From Schistocerca nitens (lineage: Eukaryota > Arthropoda > Insecta > Orthoptera > Acrididae), in the NCBI RefSeq assembly GCF_023898315.1, contig NC_064622.1:350219234-350283233 (forward strand): a DNA stretch of 64,000 nt. The letters run 5' to 3'. The notes under the pieces are model-generated. The model searched no databases. It saw only the letters and a list, made by a program, of their open reading frames with translations, and was not told the origin of the DNA. Numbering within the stretch: position 1 is the stretch's first letter; each line of letters starts with the position of its first letter. This document shows positions 44,781-55,579 of this stretch, piece after piece. Both the position numbers and the translations under genes were made by a program.

Positions 44781-45050
44781 GTACATGTGATATTGGATAG
44801 GTCAAGAGAGCTATTTACAAGTAATTTTTACAAATTGATTTTTACATTATTTTGTAGCAAGGAAATTACCTATCTTAAACAAAACAGTTAATACAAATCA
44901 TAGAATTGTAAGGTTGTACATACGATATTGGACAGGTCAAGGGAACATATTTACAAGTAATATTTAATAAATTGATTTTACATTATTTTGCAATGAGGAA
45001 GTTAGCTATCTTTAACAAAACAGTAAATACAAATGTTGTATGGTAAAATA
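44781..45050. repeat. Tandem duplication (135 bp x 2) in a LINE 3' UTR
   Basis: GTACATGTGATATTGGATAG at 44781 recurs as GTACATACGATATTGGACAG at 44916, with the following ~110 bp also repeated (CATTATTTTG, TAACAAAACAGT). A smaller duplication with a period near 37 (TATTTCATAGACAT) follows at 45085-45158. Confidence 0.8.
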
Positions 45051-45195
45051 CAAACAGCCAATACAAATGTAATAATAAAGTAGTCCAGTGTATTTCATAG
45101 ACATTCACAGTATATAATAATCCAGTATATTTCATAGACATGCACAGTATATAATTTTCAGACCTAATTGAACATTTATCATATTGTTTACATTT

Positions 45196-46140
45196 TTAAC
45201 CCCTTTCAAAAAAATGATCAACTGCATAAAAACAATGGTCCAAGACATATTTTTTTAACTTATGTGAGAAGGCTCTTGGGTTCTTTGTTGCTTTGATTTC
45301 ATTGGGTAAATTATTATACATTTGTATCCCAACATTTAAAACACTTTTTTGGTAGCAGGTAGTTCTGGAATGAATCATATGTAGGTCAGATTGCTGCCTT
45401 GTTGCATAGTTATGAATATCTCCATTGAATTTTAGTGTGCAGTCATTGTTTAACAGGTATGACTTGACAAATGAGACGATATTATAAATGTAAGCAGAGG
45501 GCAGTGTCATAATTCCATTTGTTTTGAATTGTTGTCTGCATGATTTGTTATGTCTTAGATTACATATTATGCGTATTGCCTGTTTTTGCATTTTGAAAAT
45601 ATATCTACCTCCAGGTGAGTTCCCCCAAAATATGATTCCATACTGTAATGTAGAATGGAAGTAAGCATAATATACATGTCTGAGAACAGATTTTGTGACT
45701 GATTTTTTGAGTATCCTTAAAATGTAACACACAGTTGAGAGCTTTTTTGAGATATAATTTGTGTGAGTCTCCCACTTAAGATTTCCTTCAAGCCATATGC
45801 CAAGAAACTTGACAGAGTCCACACACATAAGCTCTTGGTTATTTAGAATTACATCAGGCATTTCTTGTTTTTGGGATGAGAGTCTGAAGTTGATGTATGT
45901 TGTTTTCTGTATGTTTATAATCAGTTTGTTCTCGTTGAACCATTTGCTGAGTGACGACATAAGCGGTTTAATTTTTTGGTTGTGGTCCTCTGTATCAGTA
46001 CCCGTTATTAGTATACTTGTGTCATCGGCAAATAGTGTGGTATGTCCTGTATCAAGCTTCGTGCTTATATCATCAATGTATAGCAGAAACAGTATGGGTC
46101 CCAGGATTGAGCCTTGTGGCACACCATATCTAATGGACAT
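45196..46140 (-). CDS. LINE reverse transcriptase C-terminal part, 314 codons open
   Basis: The frame starts within the polymerase: YGVPQGSILGPILFLLYIDD, then FADDTSILI (FADD active site), KFLGIWLEGNLKWETHTNYI, LSTVCYILRILKK, LQYGIIFWGNS, AIRIICNLRHNKSC and HNYATRQQSDLH. It ends with a stop at 45196-45198. The frame is open but truncated and lacks the fingers and endonuclease, so it is a dead fragment of a fairly recent insertion. The same block order and motifs appear in the LINE at 38740-40412. Confidence 0.85.
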   Translation of the reverse strand: MSIRYGVPQGSILGPILFLLYIDDISTKLDTGHTTLFADDTSILITGTDTEDHNQKIKPLMSSLSKWFNENKLIINIQKTTYINFRLSSQKQEMPDVILNNQELMCVDSVKFLGIWLEGNLKWETHTNYISKKLSTVCYILRILKKSVTKSVLRHVYYAYFHSTLQYGIIFWGNSPGGRYIFKMQKQAIRIICNLRHNKSCRQQFKTNGIMTLPSAYIYNIVSFVKSYLLNNDCTLKFNGDIHNYATRQQSDLHMIHSRTTCYQKSVLNVGIQMYNNLPNEIKATKNPRAFSHKLKKYVLDHCFYAVDHFFERG

Positions 46141-46830
46141 TGTGTCAGAGGAGTGGACAGTAGATCAATGGGTGGTTGTATTCTTTTTTTCAAAATTAAT
46201 TTCAACTTTTTGAAATCTGTTTGACAGGTAAGATTCTAACCATTTGTTTGCAATTCCTCTTATACCTTTATTTGCTAACTTTGCTTTGGATAAATCTAAA
46301 AAGGTAAATGATTCTTTCATCATTTTGACTGTAGCTGTTATGTTGAGGGACAACATTGTTCTTCTATGGATTCAAGCCCAACAATTTAAGGAATACATGA
46401 GTTTTTGGTGTTAACATGTCATGTTTCTATTGTATAGTGATATGGTACTGGCTGCATGTGTGATTTTGTATCATATCCCATATTCAACTCAAGATGTCTA
46501 ATGTCTGAAGAGTCACTGAGAGGTAAAATACATTGCTTGGTGTATCTACAATTTGTTATCCTGGACCAACCATAGCAAAGAATTCAGACATAATGTGAAT
46601 GAATGAATGAATGAATGAATGAATGAAATTTTATTGTCGTTTAGCTATTACAGCAATTGACAAAGTCAAGTTACACATATACAAGTTATACAGCATATAT
46701 ACATGGGTTAAAGATCAATATGTGACAAGTTTTACATAAAATACAATATTTAAAATGAAATAATATGAAAACATTGCATCATAACTGATTCAGTTAAAGA
46801 AATTATGCTACACTCTCCAAATCGGTACCA

Positions 46831-49788
46831 CTATGATATTTTACAGTCGTAAAATTCCTGAAGTGAGTAGTATGGGTTTGCAGCTAACCAACTGAACAAT
46901 TTGTCTTTAAATACATCAAATGGAGCTTCTACCCATTCTAGTGGCAAATTATTAAACATCTTCATACCCACCACTTCGTAGCTGTTCAATGACTTGGATA
47001 ATCTGTAGTAAGGTATGTCAAGATTGCTACTATTCCTGGTTCCATGAAAGTGTACATCTCTTCTACGCTGGTATTCTGATAAGTTGCTCTTTATATGCAG
47101 TAGGGCAGTGTAAATATACATGTTTATCACAGTTAATATTTTTAAGTTGATAAACAGTGGTTTGCAATGGGCCAGTTTATCACTGTTTGTGATAATTCGA
47201 ATTACTTTCTTCTGAAGTACCAGAATGTCCTGAAGGTGTGAGCTATTGCCCCATATTAAAAGCCCATAAGATATAATACTTTGAAAAAAAGCAAAGTAGG
47301 CTGATCTTACATAGGCCGCAGGTACATGGTTTATTAAATTCTTTAACAAATACACCACTCTAGACAGCCTTGCACTAATGTATTTAATATGTGGCTCCCA
47401 AGTCAGTTTAGTATCTATAACAATACCTAAGAACTTAACACTATTCTTGAAGTCTTCTGCTGGCGGATCTCTCAAACTAAATACAATCTTTTGAGTTTTA
47501 CTTTCATTAAGCAGGAACCCATTAGCTCGGAACCAGACTGATGCCTGTGATATTGTGTCATTTGCCACAGTTTGGAGCATATCAATGTCTGAGCTGATAT
47601 TGAAAAAAGTGGTATCATCTGCATAGAGAATGGAGTGAGTATTTATGTAGGATGGTAGATCATTTGTCATTAGGATAAATAGCAGAGGTCCTAATACTGA
47701 GCCTTGTGGCACACCGCACTTAACTTCAGCTAGCTGTGATCTCTGTTTACCAATACAAACAATTTGTCTACGGTTGCTGAGGAAAGATTCAAAAATGTTG
47801 TCGACTTCACTGTTTGTGATTCCGTAATAAACTAGTTTGTTGAGGAGTGAAATATGCTCCACAGAATCGAAGGCTTTGCTCAGATCACAAAATGTAGCCT
47901 GAGCAAAATTTTTTCTTTCATAAGCATTAAGCACTTTTTTAATCAGGGAGTCAATGGCATGGACTGTGGATTTGCCCTTCCTAAAGCCAAATTGTACCGG
48001 AGTAATAATGTTATTACATGTCAGATAATCACACAACTGGGAGTAGATGATGGATTCCAAAACTTTAGATAAAATAGGTGTCAGGGATATTGGGCGATAG
48101 CTAGATGGGCAATTTTTGTCTCCTTTCTTGTAAATGGGCACTACCCTGGATAATTTTAATACTTCTGGGAGTACTCCTTCAATTAGACATCTATTTATAC
48201 ATTTAGTAAGAGGATATACTATGTAGCCAATTATCTTTTTTAACATATTACAAGAAATACCATATATATCTTCACTATCAGAGGGTCTAAAGTTATTTAC
48301 AAGAGTTAAAACAACATCTGGTGTGACCTCTGTTAAAAGGAATTTATCGTTCAGGGTGTAGTCTACATTATGGTATTTAATGAGATCAACAGCAGTCTCT
48401 TGTGGCCTCACAATGCTTTCCCTAATTTGGTTAACAGATTTTATACAGTAGTTATTAAATTCGTCTGCTGAAATTACTACCTCAACTTTCTGCTTGCTTT
48501 TGGCCACTGAATTTATTATAGTCCATGCTTTTCTGCATTTATTTTTTGATGACTCAATGCTGACTAGGTTATGTTGTTTTTTGGCCTCATTTAAAGCATA
48601 CTTATATTCTTTTTGTGCTCTTGAGTACCTTTGTTTAGCCATATCAGTTTTCTTAAGTCTGTAAGAATCTCTATACAACAACAACCTTCTTTTCATATTG
48701 GCTAGTTGAGTGGTATACCATGGACTCTTATCCCTATGTCTATTACTGTTACTTTTAGGGTTAACTTTACATTTGTATTGAGGGCAGTTAGTCTCGAATA
48801 TATTTAAGAAATAATGAAAAAATCTATCAAACAATGTATTGGCAGAGTCCTGAGCATTATTGTTAAACAGATGTGACCAGTCATAATTACTGAGTGAGAC
48901 CATAAAATTAGACAATTTTTCTTGCGTTATGGGTCTTGTGATGACTACTTTAGGCTCTTTAAACTCCTTATACTCCATGTTAGGCCTATCTGTACCTATT
49001 TTTACCCAAACTGAGTCATGGTCCGAGAAATCGAAGACAGCTACATCTGAAGACAGTAACTCTCTATTGACATTTGTAAGTATGTTGTCGAGACAAGCGG
49101 ACTGTCTTGTGGGTTTGCAGTTCGTAAAAATGAAGTTGAATTGTCGTAACAGGTTTTTAAATTCATTTACAGTGTGCACATCTTTGTTTACATCAAATGC
49201 GGCATTGATGTCACCACCAATCACGATACTATATTTCTTCCACTGAGGACTAAGAAAGAAGTTTAGTAAAGTCTCAAGTTTTTCTAAAAATATTAATGGA
49301 CTTCCATCTGGTGATCTATAAAGAGATACAATAGCAATTTTTAAATGATCCAGATATACGCCTGTGGCTTCAAAATGTATCTCACTGCACAAAAATCCTA
49401 GATTTAGTTCATTACTACAATTTATTAATCCCTTCTTAATGTAAATTGATACACCCCCATGAATATGTTGCTCTCTGCTAAAACTGTTTGCTAAGTGAAA
49501 ATCATCTAGTACATGAAAAGATATTTCATTTCCTTTACACCAGTGCTCACTTAAGCATAATGCATCAAATAAGTTCTCATTTGCAAATTCATTTAAAATT
49601 ATGTGTTTTCCACTTATACTTTCAATATTGAGATAACCTATCTTGAAAGACAAAGTTGGAGAGTGGTTTTTGTTAATGTCACAGGAGGGGAGGAGTACAG
49701 TATTATGGGACAATGGAGAACATTTAATTGTTTTTTCAGCCGTGGAATCTACGTTAGGTGGCGGTTGGACTTCCTTGGGATAAACCAT
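46831..49788 (-). CDS. LINE ORF2: endonuclease and reverse transcriptase, 985 aa, intact
   Basis: Starts at an ATG (MVYPKEVQPPP) that overlaps the end of ORF1 by 40 nt in the -1 frame. Endonuclease about residues 47-268: YLNIES, LSEHWC, SLYRSPDGS (155), IVIGGDINAAFD (189-200, where many relatives have GDFN) and SDHDSVWV (255). Linker with SPWYTTQLANMKRR. Reverse transcriptase: VVPIYKKGDKNCPSSYRPIS (549), FGFRKGKS (600), ATFCDLSKAFDSVEH (631), KCGVPQGSVLGPLLF (690) and the catalytic YADD at about 722. C-terminus: LLIWGNSSHLQ, VIRIITNSDKLAHC and HFHGTRNSSN. No stops; it could encode active enzyme. Confidence 0.93.
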   Translation of the reverse strand: MVYPKEVQPPPNVDSTAEKTIKCSPLSHNTVLLPSCDINKNHSPTLSFKIGYLNIESISGKHIILNEFANENLFDALCLSEHWCKGNEISFHVLDDFHLANSFSREQHIHGGVSIYIKKGLINCSNELNLGFLCSEIHFEATGVYLDHLKIAIVSLYRSPDGSPLIFLEKLETLLNFFLSPQWKKYSIVIGGDINAAFDVNKDVHTVNEFKNLLRQFNFIFTNCKPTRQSACLDNILTNVNRELLSSDVAVFDFSDHDSVWVKIGTDRPNMEYKEFKEPKVVITRPITQEKLSNFMVSLSNYDWSHLFNNNAQDSANTLFDRFFHYFLNIFETNCPQYKCKVNPKSNSNRHRDKSPWYTTQLANMKRRLLLYRDSYRLKKTDMAKQRYSRAQKEYKYALNEAKKQHNLVSIESSKNKCRKAWTIINSVAKSKQKVEVVISADEFNNYCIKSVNQIRESIVRPQETAVDLIKYHNVDYTLNDKFLLTEVTPDVVLTLVNNFRPSDSEDIYGISCNMLKKIIGYIVYPLTKCINRCLIEGVLPEVLKLSRVVPIYKKGDKNCPSSYRPISLTPILSKVLESIIYSQLCDYLTCNNIITPVQFGFRKGKSTVHAIDSLIKKVLNAYERKNFAQATFCDLSKAFDSVEHISLLNKLVYYGITNSEVDNIFESFLSNRRQIVCIGKQRSQLAEVKCGVPQGSVLGPLLFILMTNDLPSYINTHSILYADDTTFFNISSDIDMLQTVANDTISQASVWFRANGFLLNESKTQKIVFSLRDPPAEDFKNSVKFLGIVIDTKLTWEPHIKYISARLSRVVYLLKNLINHVPAAYVRSAYFAFFQSIISYGLLIWGNSSHLQDILVLQKKVIRIITNSDKLAHCKPLFINLKILTVINMYIYTALLHIKSNLSEYQRRRDVHFHGTRNSSNLDIPYYRLSKSLNSYEVVGMKMFNNLPLEWVEAPFDVFKDKLFSWLAANPYYSLQEFYDCKIS

Positions 49789-51296
49789 AAAAAATCTTCA
49801 TTTCTCTTTGGTAATTTTTTGGGTCTGTTTGAAACACGGTTGGAAGTTTGTTTCACTTTACTGTCCACAAGTTTTATAGGAACATGTTTTCCCAAATCAT
49901 TTGGTATCACTTCATCATGAGACAAAGGTGATACTTTACTTACTGTGACTGGTCTATTCTTTTCTGCTACTCTTGAAGGTGATGGAGGAGGAGCTGGTGA
50001 TGTTTCTGCTGTTGGTGAAGTTGGTTTAGTTGCTGCTGGTGGAGGAGTTGTTTCTGCTATTACTGGTAAAGGAGTTGGTTCTGCTACTGCTGGTGTGGGA
50101 GATGGTGCTGCTGCTATAGGAACTGGTTCTACTGCTGGAGGAGTTGCTTCTGCTGTTGCTGATGGTGTTTCTTCTGCTATTGCTGGTGAAGTAGTTTGTG
50201 CTGCTACTGCTGGTGAGGGAGATGGTGTTACTGCTGTAGGAGCTGGTTCTAATGCTGGAGGAGTTACTTCTGCTGCTACTGAATGTGGTTCTTCTGATGC
50301 TGCTGTTGATTCTACTTCTGTTAGTATTGCTTCTTTAGGTACTTCTGCTGCATTTTCTGCTACTGTATCTAATTCTGCATTAGTCACTCCTAGAGATACT
50401 TTCTGTGATGATGATACAGGTACCACTGATGATGTTGTTGGTAAGTATTGCAGTCTCTGAATAGTTTCCATTAGCTTTAATGTAACCAGTTGCTTTCCAA
50501 GGCCATTTAGGTGCAGCCCGTGAGTAGTGTGGAATCTGCGTCCAATGGTATTAATATTAACAACAGAAACATTTCTATATTGTTTGCATATACTGGAAAA
50601 AAGTTCATTGGCGGCACTAATTTCCTTGTTGACACACGACCAGGACATCAAGTCGTACCTTTGTGGTATATTTACGAGGATAACGTTTGTATGACTTAGT
50701 TCAGATAAACACTTGTTTAATTCGCAACAGGCTTTAGATGTATCATTTTGATAAATGTCATTAGATCCACCAAAGAGGACAACAAAATCTTTCGAAGACA
50801 GCTTTTTTAGTTCTTCAGAAAAAACTAGTTTTCTTATTTCTGAGAGGGGCGCCCCAGGCTTTACAAAGCTCATCGATTTCACATTTGAAGCTTTATTTAT
50901 GCGTGAGACAATACCGCGGCTGTGGCTATCGCCTAAAATGTAAAGTTTTGGAACATGGTCGGGAGTTTTAGTCTGATGTTTTCTTTCGCACTCGCAACAG
51001 GTTACACCACTGTTTGTGTTTTTCCCACACTTTCTACAAACATAAATAACAGAACTGTTATTAACAAAAGTTACAGTATCTTGAGGTAAAACGCTAAGCC
51101 TCAAGTTGTCACTGATATATGAATTCACCACAGCCTTGCCTTCGACACATGTAGTGCTAACTGGTAGTATACAGACTGAAAGGGCTGATTCATTAAATTT
51201 ATTCTGATTCTTCTGCAGAATTTGATCCTTTGAGAAACCTAGTAGCAATTCTGTCAAATTTTCTTGTGTAAAGTCTATTACCTCCTTGATTGTTCT
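49749..51296 (-). CDS. LINE ORF1 with SGNH/GDSL hydrolase (esterase-type) domain, start missing
   Basis: The open stretch runs from the stop at 51297 to TGA/TAA at 49749 without an early ATG; the first methionine comes only after the hydrolase nucleophile motif, so the native N-terminus is lost or mutated. Counting from the TTG at 51257: a cysteine cluster CRKCGKN...CCECERK at about 74-91 (zinc-binding, PHD- or ribbon-like remnant); LYILGDSHSRG at 105-115 with the nucleophile Ser; LFGGSNDIY at 161-169; HGLHLNGLGK at 246-255 with the catalytic His. Residues about 300-445 are a Pro/Ala/Thr/Glu-rich linker with TPPAxEP and PSPAVA repeats, then a basic tail. Esterase-type ORF1 proteins are known from CR1-like LINEs. 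Confidence 0.88.
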   Translation of the reverse strand, partial: RTIKEVIDFTQENLTELLLGFSKDQILQKNQNKFNESALSVCILPVSTTCVEGKAVVNSYISDNLRLSVLPQDTVTFVNNSSVIYVCRKCGKNTNSGVTCCECERKHQTKTPDHVPKLYILGDSHSRGIVSRINKASNVKSMSFVKPGAPLSEIRKLVFSEELKKLSSKDFVVLFGGSNDIYQNDTSKACCELNKCLSELSHTNVILVNIPQRYDLMSWSCVNKEISAANELFSSICKQYRNVSVVNINTIGRRFHTTHGLHLNGLGKQLVTLKLMETIQRLQYLPTTSSVVPVSSSQKVSLGVTNAELDTVAENAAEVPKEAILTEVESTAASEEPHSVAAEVTPPALEPAPTAVTPSPSPAVAAQTTSPAIAEETPSATAEATPPAVEPVPIAAAPSPTPAVAEPTPLPVIAETTPPPAATKPTSPTAETSPAPPPSPSRVAEKNRPVTVSKVSPLSHDEVIPNDLGKHVPIKLVDSKVKQTSNRVSNRPKKLPKRNEDFLWFIPRKSNRHLT

Positions 51297-51299
51297 TTA

Positions 51300-51949
51300 A
51301 GTTTACTGACACTTAAGTGTAACCCAAAACTTGGTAGAGTACGTTTTAAATATAGGTTTAAATCATCAATGCCATACCTTGTGTAGGGTATTTTCACAAC
51401 TTGACTTCTTCCTAGACTCAATTTACAGTTTGACACTGTGATATTAGGAACACTGTTCTAATTCAATCAATGCAATACTCCAATCTCCTTTATTAATTGT
51501 ATTGCTGGAAAGTAATTAACATGTAGTGCTGATGATCAGTCCTTTAAAATCAATGTGTATGACTTTGTTTCTTAACCTCAAGTGACATACGGATGTCGTT
51601 CATTATTTTTTATCTTCTTTGTAGTTGCCAGGATGCACATGAGACAGGCATCTGCACAGGAATGCACTGAACATTTGTAGCATTGTAGAATAAGTGATTA
51701 GCAGTTCAGCATCATTCTTCTGGTGGCTGAAAGTCACTAAATGAATCAAACTAGTACATACTTTTTAGGATTCTTCTTTTCACATATGCCAGTCGATGAA
51801 TTCCAGGTCCTCCCTCGAAGTCTAAATTTACAATTCTGTATTCTTAGATTTCCACGCAGTCTTAGATTGTGTATTTCCCAAAAAGCTCCACAAAATCTTG
51901 GAATAGACACCTTTTTGATAAATTTAAGGAGATCAATATTTGTAAGTGG
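51300..51949. other. No recognised feature
   Basis: Sequence upstream of the LINE 5' end; no similarity noticed. Confidence 0.4.
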
Positions 51950-53310
51950 TCTGTAGGGCAGTATAACTAGTAGCTTTACTTATGAACAATCTGGTTTAAA
52001 CATAGTTCCTTCAGAATAGCCAAGGAGTCCATTAACCTATTATGTCTTTTTGCTTCATCAAGTTGCTGTTGTGTGTGTGCTGAATTTTTCATTGTTCCAG
52101 CATTAGCTGCAGTGTAGCCCACCAAATAGCCAACACATCCACATCCGTGCTTTTATCATTCAGTTCAAACAGTCCATAATTGCCTTTATCTGGATCTACT
52201 TTGAGTGGTGGTGTATTCCATACTACTCCATTACCATCTTGAAGTACCGTAGCTATCATAAAACCTACCACCATCATCTGCTTGAAGGCTGTGTGGGTGT
52301 AACTGGTTCCAATTTGTAGCAATTGATCACACCTGTAGAACTGTCTAACCCATCTTTGTTTTCACAGACAAGGCTCAGGAAAATTTTGAGTACGTATCAA
52401 TGACTGTTACAATATATTCAAAACCTTTGTTCTCCCACATTTATTGTCTCATGCCTATGAGATCTGCCTGCCATAATCCACCCAAAACTTGAATTATAAC
52501 ATTGGTACACAGGAATGCCTTGTGTGCTGGTTTATTGAGCTATGAACAACTGTGTTCATAATTCTGTGATAATATTTCTTTCTTGATGCTCTGAAACTAT
52601 GGTAATTATTTCATTTGAACGTGCTGCATTCCCCACTGCTGTGATCGATCATAATCATTCAATTATTTCATTTGGTCATCATAGTAGATGTATTGTGGTG
52701 ATTGGTTATTAATTTTGTTATTCTGAACCCTCTAGTGCCAGCTCAATAATATTCTTATTCTTGTATTTTGAATTTTGGGGCTTTTTGTTCCTATTCCATT
52801 GGTGTTCTAATACACTTCAGCCATACATAATATTTGACCATACTTTTCTATATCTTTTGATGAATATTTCTTGACTTTTGTAGTAGTTACAAAAATTAGA
52901 TTCATGAAACCAGGTGTTCTTTTAAATTCTCTGTCATCGATCCCTATAGCATTATTGGTTACACTTAAAAATAAGAATAAGCAATGTAAATAGTTCCTCC
53001 TCGCTTACTCTGCATGTTCTATATATCCACTGCTGTGATGTTTAATGAAATCATCAGTATATGATCTTCTTCTTTGGAGTTATTTACCATCAAGAGTTGT
53101 TCTATAGATTCAGTAACATGCTTAAAAGTTTCTCTGAGTGATTGGTGTTCTTTTTTCCCCTCCAGATGCCCTATCCTCAGCTGTCGCAGCTTCTCTGAGA
53201 CAGCCTTGCAGGCTTCAATTACTTGCTGTTTTGTTAACATGTTGTCATATACTAAACAGACTTTGGAAGCGTACGTAACTTGATACACTCTTGTTTGTTT
53301 TCTTTTCAAT
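51950..53310 (-). mobile_element. Possible Polinton (Maverick)-like fossil
   Basis: Minus-strand peptides suggest a retroviral-type integrase core of the Polinton kind at about 52,350-52,500 (ENKGFEYIVTVIDTYSKF). A frame at 53,019-53,309 with KAVSEKLRQLRIGHLEGK and TFKHVTESIEQLL resembles a small Polinton-associated protein. Other frames here (52,089-52,322) are not recognised. Terminal repeats are not seen. It is broken many times; family assignment is tentative. Confidence 0.4.
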
Positions 53311-54547
53311 TACATCAGCCCTTGGATTCAGTTCATTGATTAACCTCAAAATGGTCTGAAAATGACTATTTGCTTCCCAATACTTTTGCTGAGTGCTTTA
53401 GGTCTAGTTGTATGACATTTTTGAGTGTCTGAATTTTCACATCAGCAGACAGGCACATGTTCTGCCTCCTTACACTCTCAGACTGATTACTGTGGGGCAT
53501 CCACATGAGTTTCCCCATAGCATAATGTATAATGTTATTATCTTGTTATTTCAGTGTATATGCCATTATCTTTTAAAAATCAAGTTCTACTGGTGTCAGC
53601 TGTCATTCAGTTGCCTTGTCTTATCAATAACTAAAAAACCTATACTGTGAATGATTCCAGCACTTTCGACATAAAGTTGTAAATCCGTCAAATGTCATGT
53701 TGCTTTCTATATGTACCTCATAAATATGTTTTAAATTCATATGGACTTGTTGCAACAATAAAAAAGAATTGCATTATATCTTCCCAGTTTCTTTGCAAAA
53801 CCCAGCTATACTAAATTTCCCTTAATCCTCCAAAACTAAAGGTGAGCAGACCACCCCTATAAGAACTAAGTTCTGAAGTACATGCCCTAGGCATAGCTCT
53901 TAAAATGGGGAATTTGCAAAACAAATATCTCACTCTGACTACCACAATCTGACTAGAGTAATATGATGTTGATGATTTTGAACAGATCGCTAATATCTTC
54001 CAAGACATAACTTAGAACCCTACAGCTTAATGTAAATGGAGAGGTTGACCATCACATTTATTTGTACACATATTTATGAGATCAAAACATTAATGATTAA
54101 TCAAAGATGTCATAATTAACTCAACTTAAATTTATATAAAGATTAAATGGAAAGCACTGTTGCTCCCCTATCAGTTATTACTTCTTGCTCTCCTAAGAAT
54201 TTATACTCTCTCCCGACATTCACTCATAACTAACAACTATTAAATCCCGTAATGCATGATTGGAACAGTGACTGCAAGTTGATGATTAAAATCCAGAAGA
54301 CCACAGATGCACTATCAATGCAAAGGAGATAAGACAGGTAATTGTTCTGGATTCTACAAATGAGAAATCAATTTCCTGTTCTGCCAATGCTGCTAATTAT
54401 GCTCACTGTAAGAAAGACTGGGACACACCGAGCTGTGTGGTATGTATGTGCATGCCCTTTCACGAGGGCAGAATTGTCAGCACCTAAGCAGGACACCAAG
54501 ATGTGGCAACCTCTACCATACTGTTATGCCAAGTCGATCCAGACACT
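53311..54547. other. No recognised feature
   Basis: AT-rich sequence with scattered short frames, none with family resemblance that I can name. Confidence 0.4.
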
Positions 54548-54664
54548 TTCACATCCGACCTGCAAGTACCTCTCCGAAGCGGACACCTTCACATCCTACT
54601 GGCAAGTACTTCTCTAATGCAGACATATTCGTATCCTACCAACAAGTCTTTCTCTTATGAGACT
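54548..54664. repeat. Tandem repeat, 40-bp period, about 3 units
   Basis: Units start at 54548 (TTCACATCCGACCTGCAAGT), 54588 (TTCACATCCTACTGGCAAGT) and 54628 (TTCGTATCCTACCAACAAGT), exactly 40 bp apart, each with CTTCTC/TCTC near its end. Confidence 0.9.
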
Positions 54665-55579
54665 CACTTACGCTCTGAGTATTCCTTTCTGGTAATATGA
54701 GTCCAGTCACCAATGGAAAAACAACAAACTACTGCTGTCCAACAGTGATGATTCCCTCCAACAGAGAATCCCGCCACAAATGGCATGTCTTTTCCAGTCT
54801 CCAGCAACAACATGAAACTCTCACCCGCTACCAGAAAGTATTCATTTCAACACTGCGATCTGATACAATACTTCTTTATGCCAACCACACATTCTCTCAC
54901 CAATGTCCAAAGCCCTGCAAATGGATGTGAGAAATTCAGAGGACTGATACAAGGCTAGAGTTTGTTTCCAGTGGCCTGCACTTTCTACAAGTAGTAGATC
55001 TAATCTTCAAAAGAATTCAGAAAAACATGGAAAATCTTCTGCACATTCACACGCAACCCAGAAATTCATAATCCATTAAAAACCATCACTGAGATAATCA
55101 GGAACGACATTCAAATTATACAGGGCACCCTAATGCCAGTTACTGTGTTTACAATATCAGTACCAGTTTAAATACCTAATTTTACCATTGTCAACCTCTG
55201 TATGATAAATGTATTTTAATTATTATTGAAACTGTCATGCAAAATGCTTGCCACTTTTCAGCTTTCTGATCCCAGAGTACATCTGACTTAGGTAAAAGGC
55301 CTCAGCCCCTCATGTTGACCAAAGCAAAAGTATTTTTGTATAAGATCTTGATTTTTCACTGTGATGTCATTAAACATAAACACAGTATTCAGCTTCAATC
55401 CTTCAGGTGGCAGGACATTATCACCTTCTGTGAAGGTCTTGTGTTAGCACTGTCAATGTCAGGAAGTGCCTCCTCCAATAATTTGTAACTTGGCACACTC
55501 TGATGAACCTACAATTAGTGATCAGGTGTTGTCTGGCATTAGTGATCTACTTGTCCTCTTATTCTGCTTTTCTGCACTG
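54665..55579. other. No recognised feature
   Basis: Decayed repeat-like sequence; peptides such as NPLKTITEIIRNDIQIIQG suggest an old element, but I cannot name a family. Confidence 0.35.

Larger units (their letters stand above)
44726..46360 (-). mobile_element. LINE, 5'-truncated, with (AATAC)n tail
   Basis: The element carries the end of the palm and the thumb of the polymerase, a 3' untranslated region of about 450 bp with internal duplications, AATAAA, and a tail of AATAC units at 44726-44746. A frameshift and a loss of sequence at about 46140-46165 and 46290 break the upstream part, where LDLSKAKLANKGIRGI replaces the usual LDLSKAFDxVxH block. Confidence 0.88.
46597..51296 (-). mobile_element. 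Near full-length two-ORF LINE (CR1/Jockey superfamily)
   Basis: The best preserved LINE of the window: ORF1 with an SGNH hydrolase domain, an overlapping ORF2 with endonuclease and reverse transcriptase, about 235 bp of 3' untranslated sequence with AATAAA, and a (CATT)n tail at 46597-46628. The 5' end is uncertain because ORF1 has no ATG before a stop at 51297-51299; the element is probably truncated at about 51300. No target duplication is visible. Confidence 0.88.

Noticed and set aside
49945-50460. Gly/Ala/Val-rich 171-codon frame on the plus strand
   Set aside because: It is the antisense shadow of the Pro/Ala/Thr-rich linker of LINE ORF1; the low-complexity codons leave the other strand open by chance.
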